Source: Syngnathus acus (lineage: Eukaryota > Chordata > Actinopteri > Syngnathiformes > Syngnathidae). From it: a stretch of 64,000 nucleotides of DNA. The notes below the pieces were generated by a model. The model was not told the DNA's origin. It searched no databases and saw only the letters and a list, made by a program, of their open reading frames with translations. Positions 14,226 through 25,160 of the stretch are shown piece by piece; position 1 is the first letter of the stretch; each line of letters begins with the position of its first letter. A program made the position numbers and the translations under genes. The stretch is taken from NCBI RefSeq assembly GCF_901709675.1, contig NC_051095.1:3347956-3411955 (forward strand), in the 5' to 3' direction.

Positions 14226-14647
14226 AGCACACACATATCGAGACACAAATTGGGAGGATCAGCAAAGATAATCCTCAACACGAACAAATCTACAAGTGAA
14301 GCAAACCGTTTAGTATCAGCCGCTAAAGACACTATCTTATCTATACTTTTTTTTTACATGAATTTCTGACGTGGCTTGTATTTTGTCAGATCAAAATGAA
14401 ATTTTTGATTCAGTCCTTTTCCCCTTACTTGTTTTCCAGAGGAAAGGCGATAAGCTGCGTTCATCACTTGTTGTGTCTGCAGATCCCCGCTTTGCTGAGT
14501 CGCTCTTCTTCTATTCATAGCAGCGGGCAAGACCGCGTCTCCTCAACTCGGTTGACGCTAATCCCAATTTTGGCCTGAATGTTCACAGAGAAAACGTTTG
14601 ACCCGGGAATTCAACCTGAGGTGCCACCACAGCCTGCGGACAAGCGC

Positions 14648-14771
14648 TCAGTGATGCTCCATCATGACGCTGCCGTCCTCGCACAGTTGTGTGACGACGC
14701 GGATGTGGGAGATCTTCCTCACCGCTTTGTACAACACTTGCTTCAGGTTCTTTGGCTCTTTGGCGACCACG
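14648..14771 (-). CDS. Unassigned terminal-exon-like frame downstream of gucy2f
   Basis: A strong acceptor (polypyrimidine CCTCCTCTTCTTCAG) is followed by an open frame of 40 residues ending in TGA at 14650-14648. The peptide starts VVAKEPKNLKQVLYKAV and ends EDGSVMMEHH. I do not recognise the family. The first base completes a codon left by a phase-2 donor; gucy2f exon 22 (ends 15436) has exactly that phase, so it could be an alternative last exon of gucy2f. It could instead be a relic of another gene, or a chance frame. Confidence 0.4.
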
Positions 14772-14972
14772 CTGAAGAAGAGGAGGAACGACAATGCCAT
14801 ATAGTTAAATTAGCAAGGCATTTTAAAATTTGTTTTAGAATTTTGTAATGGAGTCAAAAGTTGTTTTTTCAAGCGACAAAAAGGTTTTTAACCTTGTAAA
14901 GGAGAAGAACTGAGTTTTGCCAGCAATCAAGAATTGCAAAATTGCGATTCCCTTATGAAAGTTTGCCCAACT

Positions 14973-15195
14973 CACTGGCGGAGCTACATGGGGGGCCGCG
15001 GGGGCACTGACCCCCAGGTGCTAGAGCTGATAATGGGAATTTTCCGATTTCACCCCATCCCCCTGTGGGGAACATGTAATGAATGTTTATCAACATTTTC
15101 TAAACAATGTTTTGGGTTTATTAAAAATAAAATAAATCAATAAAACATGGCTAGCCCATGACCCCCCCAAGGAACAAATCCTAGCTCTGCCAGTG
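14973..15195. mobile_element. hAT-type MITE with 8-bp target duplication
   Basis: 223-bp element with inverted ends CACTGGCGGAGCTA and, on the other strand, CACTGGCAGAGCTA. Flanked by a perfect 8-bp direct repeat GCCCAACT at 14965-14972 and 15196-15203. No coding capacity. It sits just behind the gucy2f stop codon and carries AATAAA on the minus strand at 15122-15117. Confidence 0.92.
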
Positions 15196-15232
15196 GCCCA
15201 ACTATCTTTGTCCCCATTCCCGAGCAAGCCAG

Positions 15233-15265
15233 TAATGTTATACATTTTGCGAATGCATAACATTA
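15233..15265 (-). other. gucy2f: Perfect stem-loop directly after gucy2f stop codon
   Basis: On the transcript strand the arms UAAUGUUAUGCAU and AUGUAUAACAUUA pair over 13 bp (one G-U) around a 7-nt loop UCGCAAA, starting 2 nt after the TGA. A possible 5' splice site (GAG/GTAATG) lies at its foot. Confidence 0.7.
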
Positions 15266-15267
15266 CC

Positions 15268-18200
15268 TCAGTTTTTCTTCTTTGCAAGTTGTTCCTGTCG
15301 CTGCTTCTCGGCTTGCCGCTTCTTGTGCTGGGCTATCTCGGCCATCTGCAGCCCGTGGGCCATTTGCCTGATGGGACGAAGCGAACAGCGTGAACACGGA
15401 ACACGCGCGCTTGCACGCAAGCAGACCATTCTTACCCGGATTTGAGCTCTGGAGGTACAGGAAGAGGTTTGGTGAATCCGTCCCTCCCAACAAGCCAGTA
15501 CGTCTCTTCCATTCCTTTCCCCTACAGGAGAAGAAATAAGAAAATGGCACTCCATGAGGCGGGCGTGTCCCACCTTCACTTCCATCCGTCCCCTCAGCTC
15601 CAGCTTGTAGCCCAGGTTGAGCGCGCGCAGAACTTTGACTGTGTCGTGGTGCACGTGGATCCTGTAGGCTGTAATGGGGCGAATAAATACCAAAGCAAAA
15701 GCGAGGTAAGGATAAAAAAATGTGGGGCCGTGAAACTTACGCATGCCGGTGGATTCCATGCGAGAGGCGGTGTTCACCGTGTCTCCGAATAAACAGTAGC
15801 GCGGCATCGTGAGACCGACCACTCCTGCTACGCAGGGACCTGCAAAACACACAGTGTCGTCATGACAACATTAAGATAAACAACAGCCCCAACAAAGCAC
15901 CATAAGGAATAAATAATGACATTACTAATTAATTTTTTTTTGTTCATCCACCTGTGTGCAGTCCGATGCGGATCCTGACGGGAACGTCGGGCATGTGCCT
16001 CATCTTGAAGGTTCCCACTGCGCTCAGGATGTCGAGGGACATGTTAGCAATCTCCGCCACGTGCCGGTTACCGTTAGGAACGGGCACGCCCGACGCCACC
16101 ATGTAGGCGTCGCCAATCGTCTCCACCTGCGTGGAGGGTGCGTGAGAAGATCCTAGATGTTTTGGTTGACGGGGGTGGGGCACCTTGTAAACGTCGTGGT
16201 TGCCGATGATGGCGTCGAAAAGCGTGTAGAGGCTGTTGAGCAGGTGGACCACCTCGATTGGCTGGCTGTTGGCCGAAATGGTGGTGAAGCCCACGATGTC
16301 GCTGAAGTAGAGAGACACGCTGTCGAAATACTCGGGCACCACCGTCCCGCCGATCTTCAGAGCTTCTGCCACGGATCTGCGGAACGATGCAGAACCGCAT
16401 TTGACAACATCAGGTTCGTCCGAATGTGTGCCGTGGTTGACGTTATGACCGTCCGCAGCCTCACGGAGGCAGCATCTGCGTCAGGAGCTTCTCCGTCTTC
16501 TGCTTCTCGATCTCCAGCTCCTCGGTCCGCTCTCGGATCAGCTCCTCCAGGTTGGACGAGTACTGCTCCAGCATCCGCAGCATGGAGTCGATGATGTTGG
16601 TCTTCTTGCCCTTGTTGATGTCCTTGAACTTGAAGAGGCGTGACATCACATGAACCAGCGGCGCATTTGGTACTCAGCTCATCAATACGACATTAATATT
16701 GGTCATTCTACGCAGAGGATAAAAAATGGATGACCGTTTGTACACATTATATCGTAATAATGATATTGTCATTCTGTGTTGCTCCATATTTTCTGTTCAA
16801 TGAGTATCTTAAAGTGCTAAAGCTGCAGAACATGGATGCTATTTAGCTTTAGCATTGTGCTAGCAGACTGTTATGTGATTCTCTTTATGTTTAGTTTGCC
16901 AGTAAACTTCAGCAGCTTTTATTAATTATTCACTAAGTGCGATTCTGAAGATAAAAGAATGACTACAAAATTAAGGAAACACACGGTTGGTAATAAATGA
17001 CGACAAATTGATGGAACAAATGTTGTCGTTTAGGTTGTAAAGGCTGACGGTATATAGTTGTGGCAGCGTGAAGAGCCTACCTTGTCAAATATCTCCTCAA
17101 ACGTGGGTCTCTTTTCCGCCTGTTCGTTCCAGCATTGTTTCATCAGTTGGATGCACTCTAACGGAGCGCAGTCCAAACTAACTAGCGGGCGACACAGAGG
17201 CGGCGGCTTGCGCAACTTCGCGATCACATCTAAAACAAAAGGAGAAAGCAAAATGGGTGCCCGGGCACCAGGCCGTATTGTAGGAGCTGTTTTTGGCTGT
17301 CCCACCTGCTGCCGACAGATCCAGCATGCAAAACGGAGGCCCTCGGATAACCACCTCCTGGGTGATGATGGCGAAGCTGTACACGTCGCCGGCCATCGTC
17401 CCGTGGAGGCCCGGGTGAGGGCCTCGGAGCAATTCCGGAGCTGTCCACAGCAACTCTACCGAGCACGGCCGTTAGGTTTTGAAGAATTTGTGAGGACGTC
17501 GTTGTGCGGTTTCTCACCATCTGCAGGTGGTTCCACGTACGGGAACCTCTGAGCCTCCAGAACCTCATTGTAGCCGTAGTCTGTGATCTTCAGCACAAAG
17601 CGTCCGTCCACCACACAGTTGCGAGACTTCAGATGGGAGTGAGACACGCCGCAGTGGTGGAGGTACTTCATACCCTAGGAGAGGGAATCAAAATGCAGAA
17701 GTTCAATGGTGTGGTCTTTCTGAGGCACCGTAGTGGCCAAACTTTAAAACGTACACGTGCTTCTGAACTTAGTTAAATGAACCTTGATTAAATCCAGGAG
17801 CAGGGAGGACTTGAACATCCAGTCCAGCTTGACGTCGTCATTCAGGAGCAAATCTTCCAGGCTTCCTCTGGAGCAGAACTCCGTCACGATGGCAAACACG
17901 CCGCAGTCGAGGAAGAAGCCCAGGAAAAGGTTGATGTTCTCGTGTCGCATGTCCTTCATCTGCGAGCGGATAGCGACGGCTCTTACAGTGTGATGCCAAA
18001 GCCGCGTTGTTTGATGATGGGGTGTCCTACCAGCTCAAACAAGTCGCTCGTTTTGGGGTTGATGCTGCTAAACGAGCCGTAGGGAAGTCTCTTGAGCCAC
18101 GCCCAGTCCCCCTAGTGGGCACGTTCATTAATTACAGTCATGCCCGACAGTCAGACACCTTCATTACCTCACAGACTGTCGGAAATTATAAAACGATGAC

Positions 18201-21094
18201 AACATTTCGCATAATACCTCACTATTAAGTGTTTAACAATTTTTTTTTTTAAATTATGCCGAGTGAATAACACTTACCTCAAAAATGACAACATTGGAGT
18301 TCTCGTACGTGGCGGGTGATTGGATGGAGGACGTGACGCTGCATTCCGACACGCTCTTGGCGCAGCTGGCTCTGCTGTCCTCCACGTTGAGCTTCTGGAA
18401 AATGACTCCTTTCAGTTTTCTTATTATAGAACATATTAATTATACCATTTTGAAAGGGGGGCATTTGCATTGTAGAAACATGTAATCACTGGCTCTGCCC
18501 CCTCCCCCCCACCACCACAAAAAAATTCTAGCTCCGCCAGTGGATGCAATAGTATAATCATAAAATAGGAAACACTGCTCAGAACAATATTTGACTTACA
18601 AAATGAAACACTGATCTACTGTATATACCCCAAATAAAAATAAAAAGACAATACCTTGTTGCTAAGTGAGGGGTTGATAAAGGTAACATCCGCTAGAGTC
18701 AGCAGGATTTTGTTCGGACCCCTGAGCAGGCGAATCTGGTTGATGCGTCGCCTAGGCAACAAGAGACAGGGAAAAACGACGTCTTTATTATCTTGTTTGC
18801 AAACAAAGCCCAACCCGTTGCCAGACTTACCGGACAAAGTAAATCAGCACAGCGACTAGCACACAGGCGGCGACGGCTCCTAGCGCAATGCTAAAGGTGG
18901 AAAGAAGATCCACACCTGAAATGAAAAGACACCAGTATCAGTCCCAATCTTAGACACGCCAGAGCCTCAAGGGACTCACCCCCTGAGCAGATGACCCCTG
19001 GGGTGAACCAGCACGGGAGGTCCCGTTCGGGTCCCGAGCCGCGAGGAAAGTGAATGTCTCGACCCAGGAAGTTCACCGAGTCGGCCTCCATGTCGAGTCT
19101 TTGGTGACAGAGAAACACGTCTTTAGTTCGGTGGTAGGAAGTAGTTTCCAAATTAAGACTCGTCAACAACCTGTGTGTTGGTGTCAGCTCACAGGTGAGT
19201 CCGTCTGTGTCCAGCACGATGTAGTCCAAGAACACGTTTCCGGAAGAATCCGATTTCACGGGATGGCTGAAGCCCTGCGATAGCAATTAGGCAGCGGCTT
19301 TTGAAGTGCCAAACGGAAAAACATTTGCGTTAGGCGAGCGTACCTCAAAATTGCGGTTGCGCACTTGCTGCGCCATATTCCCACCGGACATCCACTCCTT
19401 GGAGAGGACAACACGCTGCACGGCGTGAGCGACGAGAACCACCGAGTTGTAGATAGTCCCGAAAAGAGGAGACACCTGCAAACACCGACTGATCAGAATC
19501 TTCTTCTTGTGCTCATCTGCAATCTTCATTCAAAGCAAATATTGAAATGCTTTAGTGTGTCATCACCTGCTGGGGTTTGATCGTCCTCGCCAGCTCGCCC
19601 TTCTCCACGGCTTCCGCGTAAGCTTCCGTAAATGACACCCGGGGCGAGTCGACGGTGACGGTGAGCATGGCGTCGTAGGCCCGCAGCAGTTTGCGATTGC
19701 TCCTCAACGCTGGGTAGCTTACATTCCGGAAGGGCAGGCTGTAGAGGAGCGTGTCGTAGGGCACCAGCACCAGGGAGCCGTCAATCATCCGCATGTCGTA
19801 GGCCGTCTCCAAAAAGTGCTTCTGAAGCTCGCCGCCGATCAATGCTGAGTGCATGCAGAGGATCACAACTAAGGGACAGCAAATAAGATTAGAGGTAAAG
19901 TTCTCTTGAGCATAATAAATAAATTAAAAAAAAAAGATCCACCTCGTATTTCTCTCATTTTCCGAACTTTAGCCAGAGTCCTCCTGATGCCGTGTGGTGT
20001 GTTCTCCATAACGCTGACCAGTCTGACGGGCATAGCGTGGGCCCGGAGGGATTCCGCGACCTACAACGCACACGCACGTTGTGAACATGACACGTGTAGC
20101 TCAAAATGTGATTTGAGTCACCACTTTCATTCCAACCTTTCTCGCCGTCTCCACCCAGATGTCATCCGAGGCAGAGAGGATTCCGACGTGAGCCCATCTG
20201 AAGTACCTCATGATCCGTAAAAGCACCCAGGTGGGCCTGGGCATGGAGCGGGCGAAGGTCGGGTGGCTCCAGACGCGATCCAACTCGTAGCCGACACAGC
20301 TCCATGAAAACAAAGCCTGAAGGAGGAATTAATTGAATTATAAACAAAACACCAAATGATAAAAGTAGACTTCCAATCATGACCGAATCAAATTAAACAG
20401 TCTTTGCTACACTGTAACAACGGCATGTGCTGTTACCCACCTTGGCCACCTGGGGGCAGTATAAAAGAGCTCTTCTCAGAGGATAAAGAATACCTGACTT
20501 TTGAGTAATGTTGGATTGAACTTCTAAATGTTATTAAAGTTACTTCTAAGTTATTTTAGTGATTATATGCATTTCCGATTTTGTCAACTCACTTTGTTCC
20601 AACCTTTGCTCAGCATTGAGGCAGCATCGCAGTAACCCGGGTTCGCCGGTCCCACGTAAGCCGAGGCTTTGGTATGGAAAGTCACAAACTTCTCCAGACC
20701 TCTTGAGGTCTCACATGGCTCCTGCGGAACGACATTAAGTCGTTCAACAAGACATTTCTCACTCCCCAAGTTATTGCGAGCAAGGCAAGCAGGTGCTTAC
20801 ATGCAGTACGGTGTAGTCAAAAGTGGCAGCGTAGGACAGGGAGGGGTCTTTGTTGATGCGGTTGACAGCCAGCTGTGCCGCCACATCAGGGAGGGCCTTG
20901 GCGAAGAATGGGTCACATTCCCAGGGGCCGACCACCCCGACACGAAATAAGCCACCTAAGCCCGGCCAGGGCAGCATGAACAGGCAGGCCAGGAACAGCG
21001 GGAGGATCCTAGCGGGAGGACCTCGGTGAGGTGATGAGGTGTTGTCCCGTGCCTGCTTCCATGTTGCTTGAGAGAGCAGACTCCGTCCTTGCAT
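15268..21094 (-). CDS. gucy2f: Retinal membrane guanylate cyclase
   Basis: Photoreceptor enzyme making cGMP from GTP during light recovery, activated by GCAPs at low calcium. 1,100 aa from 23 exons: 21094-20801, 20721-20593, 20316-20137, 20060-19943, 19868-19567, 19475-19344, 19274-19171, 19098-18980, 18915-18831, 18751-18655, 18394-18278, 18111-18031, 17959-17783, 17674-17518, 17455-17306, 17229-17081, 16628-16465, 16376-16184, 16126-15952, 15839-15741, 15668-15574, 15521-15436, 15367-15268; all phases agree. The chosen ATG has a good Kozak context (GTCACCATG). Order: signal peptide ([17 protein letters not shown]), extracellular receptor-like domain ([20 protein letters not shown]), one membrane helix in the 18915-18831 exon, kinase-homology domain (LRHENIN-like [21 protein letters not shown]), coiled dimerisation helix ([18 protein letters not shown]), cyclase domain ([37 protein letters not shown]). 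Length is close to human GUCY2F. Confidence 0.96.
16640..17080 (-). other. gucy2f: gucy2f intron with repeat copy
   Basis: Intron between the exons ending at 17081 and starting at 16628. It contains a copy of the dispersed repeat at about 16674-16865 (CAGCTCATCA, GTCATTCTACGCAGAGGATAAA), homologous to 33645-33785. No other feature. Confidence 0.5.
18487..18542. mobile_element. Very short hAT MITE relic
   Basis: 56-bp segment beginning CACTGGC and ending TAGCTCCGCCAGTG, the same terminal word as the 14973-15195 element, inside a gucy2f intron. Flanks CATGTAAT and GATGCAAT match in 6 of 8 positions, consistent with an old 8-bp duplication. Nearly all of the interior is missing. Confidence 0.55.
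20441..20495 (+). repeat. Dispersed repeat copy with CTCF-like box
   Basis: In a gucy2f intron. CTTGGCCACCTGGGGGCAGT is followed within 20 bp by AGAGGATAAAGAATAC, the compact version of the family seen at 22553-22730. Confidence 0.6.
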
Positions 21095-21520
21095 GGTGAC
21101 GGTGATGAAATGTTCACACTGGCACAATCAGATAAAGATGGATTAACTGACCACTTCATAACTGCTCTAAATATAATCCTTTATCTTGGGATTTTTTTTT
21201 TTTTTAACATTACATTAACCCATGATTTTTTTTAGAGTATCAAGTGTGCTGGAATATGACAGTTTTTTTTTTTCTCATCATAACAGTCAAGCAAGTTTCC
21301 TACCAGAGATTAGACGGACGTTCGCCTTGGCAACGATTCCGCCGGAGCAACACGTTCTGTCGATGTCGTCTTGGGACATTTTCATGCACGTCCTCGAGCG
21401 TTCCCCAAACATTCAGCAGAGTCCCTGCAAGAGAAAAAAAAGTGTCTGCATGGTGGTCAAATTCCCTGGTTGTGCGAGGTGACCTACCCGACAGATTAGA
21501 TGCAATCCAATCATGACCCC
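21095..21520 (-). promoter_or_regulatory. gucy2f: gucy2f upstream region with CRX/OTX-like sites
   Basis: Minus-strand TAATCC homeodomain sites occur 46-51 bp (21145-21140) from the ATG; plus-strand TAATCC lies at 21174-21179, next to a TATATTTA-like word. Further GATTA cores are near 21306 and 21495. CRX sites of this kind are typical of photoreceptor promoters. The transcription start is not visible and a 5' UTR intron cannot be excluded. Confidence 0.4.
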
Positions 21521-21645
21521 TGCAGCATTAAGATGCATTGAACAACAGCAACGACAATTTAGTCAACACATTTGCCCAATTAAATGGGACTAATTAAAAA
21601 TAAATTAAAAAATATATACAAATAAATGAACTATTCATTATACTG

Positions 21646-21916
21646 AGGAATTGTTCACTCACCTCACCACAAGGTGGTGGTAACGCTCACGTTTGCAACC
21701 TCATAGCCGTTGCTCGGCTTTCCACCCTCGGTATCCATAGCAACCATTTTCATAATGCCAGGGAACGAGTTTAAAAGACTGTCAGGAAATAATTGTTCGC
21801 TCATCTCACCACAAGGGGGTAGTAACGCTCACGTGTTTGTAACCATAGACCACGCGAGGCTTTGCACCCTCCGTATCCATAGCAACCACTAATGTCAGGG
21901 AAAGAGTTCAAAATGA
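21646..21916. repeat. Tandem duplication, unit about 135 bp
   Basis: Two diverged direct copies, about 21646-21779 and 21784-21916. Shared words include CACCACAAGG, TAACGCTCACG, GGCTTT.CACCCTC, GTATCCATAGCAACCA and AGGGAA.GAGTT. Each copy carries a CTCF-like CCACAAGG(T/G)GG(T/G) box. It lies just behind the ttll gene. Confidence 0.8.
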
Positions 21917-21927
21917 CAACTATCAGG

Positions 21928-21933
21928 TTTATT
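21928..21933 (-). terminator. Poly(A) signal overlapping the ttll stop codon
   Basis: Coding strand reads TCG AAA TAA ACC; the stop TAA (21931-21929) lies inside AATAAA (21933-21928). The 3' UTR would be only about 10-30 nt if this signal is used. Confidence 0.6.
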
Positions 21934-24802
21934 TCGATTGCATATTTTCAAACTGTCCAGTGACGTCATTGTTCTTGGTCTTGTAGAGCCTGTCCTCCAC
22001 TTTTAAGTACTTGTCATATTTCTCCTTTCCCTCGCTGGGGTAGATCCTCTTGAAGCCTCCTAGGTGGTCGTCTTCGTAGCTCTCCATCTCTTCCACCATG
22101 GTCGCCCGTCGCTGCTGGTCGTTCTCCAACCTGGAGGGGACCGAAAGTTTCACGTCTGCTTGAAAAACCAAAACAAAACAAGGGTGACTACCTCTCCTCA
22201 ATGCGCACGTTCTGTTTCATGCGCTCCTCCAGCTTGCGCTTCTCCTCCTTGATCATCCGGCATCGGTCGAAGGGAGCCAAGTTGATAAGCACCATCGTGT
22301 CGTAAAGCAAGGCGTCTTTGACGTCGCGGTCTAACTGCAGCAGGGTGGAAAGATCTGGAGAGTGATTCACCTGAGAATTAATAAATAAAAACATCTGTCT
22401 TCAACGTGGGTTCCTTTTCAGATGAAGGAGCTGAAGGAACAAAAAGGTACGAACAAATTACGGTGGTACCTTGACTTACATGAGGAAGGCCTTAAAATCA
22501 TCCAATGGGTTTGACATCGATTACAAAGACAAACAGTGGAGCCGCAGATTCAAAGGCATATATTCTTTATCCTCTCCAAACAACTATAAGAACTATGTTC
22601 TTGCCACACTTGTTTTGGCTCTAAATGTCTTCCTTCTGGGCTAACGTTGAAAAAAAAGTGTTGGGAGGACTGAGCACCTCCATATATACATATCTGTGTT
22701 ACACTGCCCCCAAGTGGCCAAGACGCATACAAAAAAAGAGACAAAATCATCCTGGGGCCGTCAATTTCATTTTTTGGTTGTATTTTTGTGTAATGGGCTT
22801 TGGGGTGGGAGTTTTCTTTTATAATTATGGATATTTCCATTCATTTCAAGAAGGAAAGATAATTTAAAACAAGTTACGAATTTAACTCGTATCTCAAGGC
22901 ACCACTGCAGCGTAAAAAAAAAATGTTGGAGATAGCATAGTAGACAAAAATAAAATGCGCCAACCTCAAGCACCCACGGCCTGTAGTGCTCGTCCAGAAG
23001 CACGTCAAAGCCGAGGATCTGGAAACAGGCGCTGCCCACCACGTGTTTGGAGAAGAGCGTGATGTAACCGTGCTGGATGCGAGAGTGAGCCAAAACCAGC
23101 GTCTTCACGATGCCGTCCTCGATGTTGCTCCAGATCTTCTCCGTGTTCCTGTAGGTGGACCGCAGCTGCTTCTTCAGTGTCGACAGTTTCCTAAAAGAGC
23201 GCAAGTGTCATACATGGCAAAAAAGAATAATAATTGGGCTTTGGGGTGAAATTTCAGGAAGAAATGAAAATCTCTTGCTTAATTGACCAATTTTTGAAGT
23301 AAATATAATAATAAAATAACTTTTTTGCTCACTTTATGTGTACAAGTTATGAATTATAGGCAGAACGTTTTTACAATACTTAATTAGTATTACATTTTAC
23401 AATAAACAATGGGTAAATTTTTTGCCCATAAAAAGTTGATTTCAACTTATTTTTTTATTATTTTTAAGTTTATCTTTGTATTGTTGTAATGTATTCATAT
23501 GTTAAAAAATTGGCAAAAATCATCAGATTTTTTTGTTTGCTGACTTTTTTTTTTTATACCAGCCGAATACTCAGTCGGGCTCTACATGTACCTTCCTTAT
23601 GAGCATACCTTTTGCTACCCGTCTTCTCATCATCGATGAAAGTCTCGCTGTCCTTGTTGATGGTAAAGTTGGTGAGATGCATGTACTTGTTATTCTGCCA
23701 AGCAGACCCCAACATGAGAGCTCGCGTTGCCCCACGTCATCAGATGAGGTCGACGGGCGCGTGCGCTCACCACGTTTTCATCGGTTGGCTCTTCATACTT
23801 GATGGTGCAGAAGCGGGCCAGGCCCTCATTGTACATGTAGATCCTCCACGGGTAGCACGAGGTCACCAGCACGTAGATGCGCATGTCGAACTTGAAGCCG
23901 TCGATAAGCAGAGGCTGGCGGGGAGCAAAGGGAGCCATTTGCGGGTCTTCCGACTGGCGTTTTCTGCGGGAGACTCACCTTGTCGATGTATTCCTGACAG
24001 ATCATATCCTGTTCCGGCTGGACCTTCTCCCACGACTTAAAGATGGAGATACCTTTGCCCTGGCTGCCCGCATTGGGTTTGCAAATGTAACATTTGTCTT
24101 TGTCCCTGGCGTAGGCTTTGAAGAGGCCGTACCTGCAAAGGACAACGGGGGAGGGGGTCGCGTTAGCGCATGCGACAGGCAAGCCAGTCAACATGACACG
24201 GAGAAGCAAGCAAAACACACTCGATGGGAAAGGTCCACGTTCGAGGAAAAATGTTGTAGTCTTTGGGGAAAAACTTGAGCATGTGCTTCCAGTTAGTTGC
24301 TAACGAATTTTTGTGGCAAATTTCAGTCATAGAGGGCAAATGGTTGATTTTCTGCAACAAAAGAAACAAAAATTATTGGCATGAAAAGATAGATAGAAAT
24401 ATCAGCAAATATGGCATTTAAGAAAGGGAATGAGAGTACCTGGTATGGTTTCATTTCCTTAAATTTGTCCTCACAAGGACGGGTATCGCTCCAAAACAGG
24501 GTCCAGTCTTCACCTACCTTCGCCTCTTTAATGCCTAACTTGTCAGCAGCCCGACGCACTAACACAAAAAATAGGCAGCAGCTTTTAATTTTGCTCACAT
24601 ATGTGTGATATTTTGTTGTTACCTACCACTGTCATAGCGGCAATTGGTGAGATTAATACCCTGACAACTACAAGAGGAGAAAGTCAATTAGAAGGACTAC
24701 AATCATTCATTATGGGCGAAATAAATCATATTGCATGTACCTGCAAAGTGGAACATCGTCGTCATCATCGTCTGTGAAAGGGCAGCTGTCCCAAAAAAAC
24801 AT
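21929..24802 (-). CDS. Tubulin polyglutamylase, TTLL6/TTLL13 clade
   Basis: ATP-dependent ligase that adds glutamate side chains to tubulin, mostly on cilia and axonal microtubules. Ten coding exons: 24802-24741, 24667-24627, 24558-24440, 24351-24221, 24132-23979, 23914-23771, 23694-23609, 23190-22965, 22370-22192, 22130-21929; phases agree; 447 aa. TTL core motifs: [45 protein letters not shown], nucleotide-binding [63 protein letters not shown], then GGFKRIYP. The N-terminus is short and acidic (six Asp in a row) and the C-terminus stops soon after the catalytic region, unlike the longer mammalian TTLL6/13. The ATG at 24802 has A at -3 after splicing from a likely 5' exon near 25013-25100. 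Which of TTLL6 or TTLL13 is not settled. Confidence 0.9.
22553..22730 (-). repeat. Dispersed repeat copy with CTCF-like box
   Basis: In a ttll intron. On the minus strand it starts with CTTGGCCACTTGGGGGCAGT (22723-22704) and about 130 bp later has AGAGGATAAAGAATATATGC. The same two modules occur in order at 20441-20492 and, weaker, at 33586-33690. Confidence 0.6.
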
Positions 24803-25160
24803 CCTAAATGAAATTACAAATGTTTACATTTAAAACAAATATGCTTTAGGGCAAGCAGGTCGGACAAATTAAATTCATATTAATGGTAATATATTATTTA
24901 AAATAAAAACTGTAGACAGAAAGAGAGAGATGGGGCAAAGATAAGTAGATAATCAATTATTATTAATGTTTATCTTTTGATTTTATTTTATTTTTTGTCT
25001 CACCTTGTTAAGGCAGATGCAGTAGCATCTATGTGTGATAAAGGTTTTATCCCCACGCTTTACTTTGGACAAATCGGGGAAAGCCATAGCGATCTGAAGT
25101 ATTTTGGCAACATTGCTGCGACACGTGACGTGACGTCACCTCCCTCACCTTTGTCATACG

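Larger units (their letters stand above)
12501..14640. other. Intergenic region irs4-gucy2f
   Basis: About 2.1 kb of AT-rich sequence with no supported gene. Two good CTCF-like cores on the minus strand lie at 13527-13548 and 14211-14225. An AATAAA on the minus strand near 13986-13991 could serve transcripts that run past gucy2f. Confidence 0.55.
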
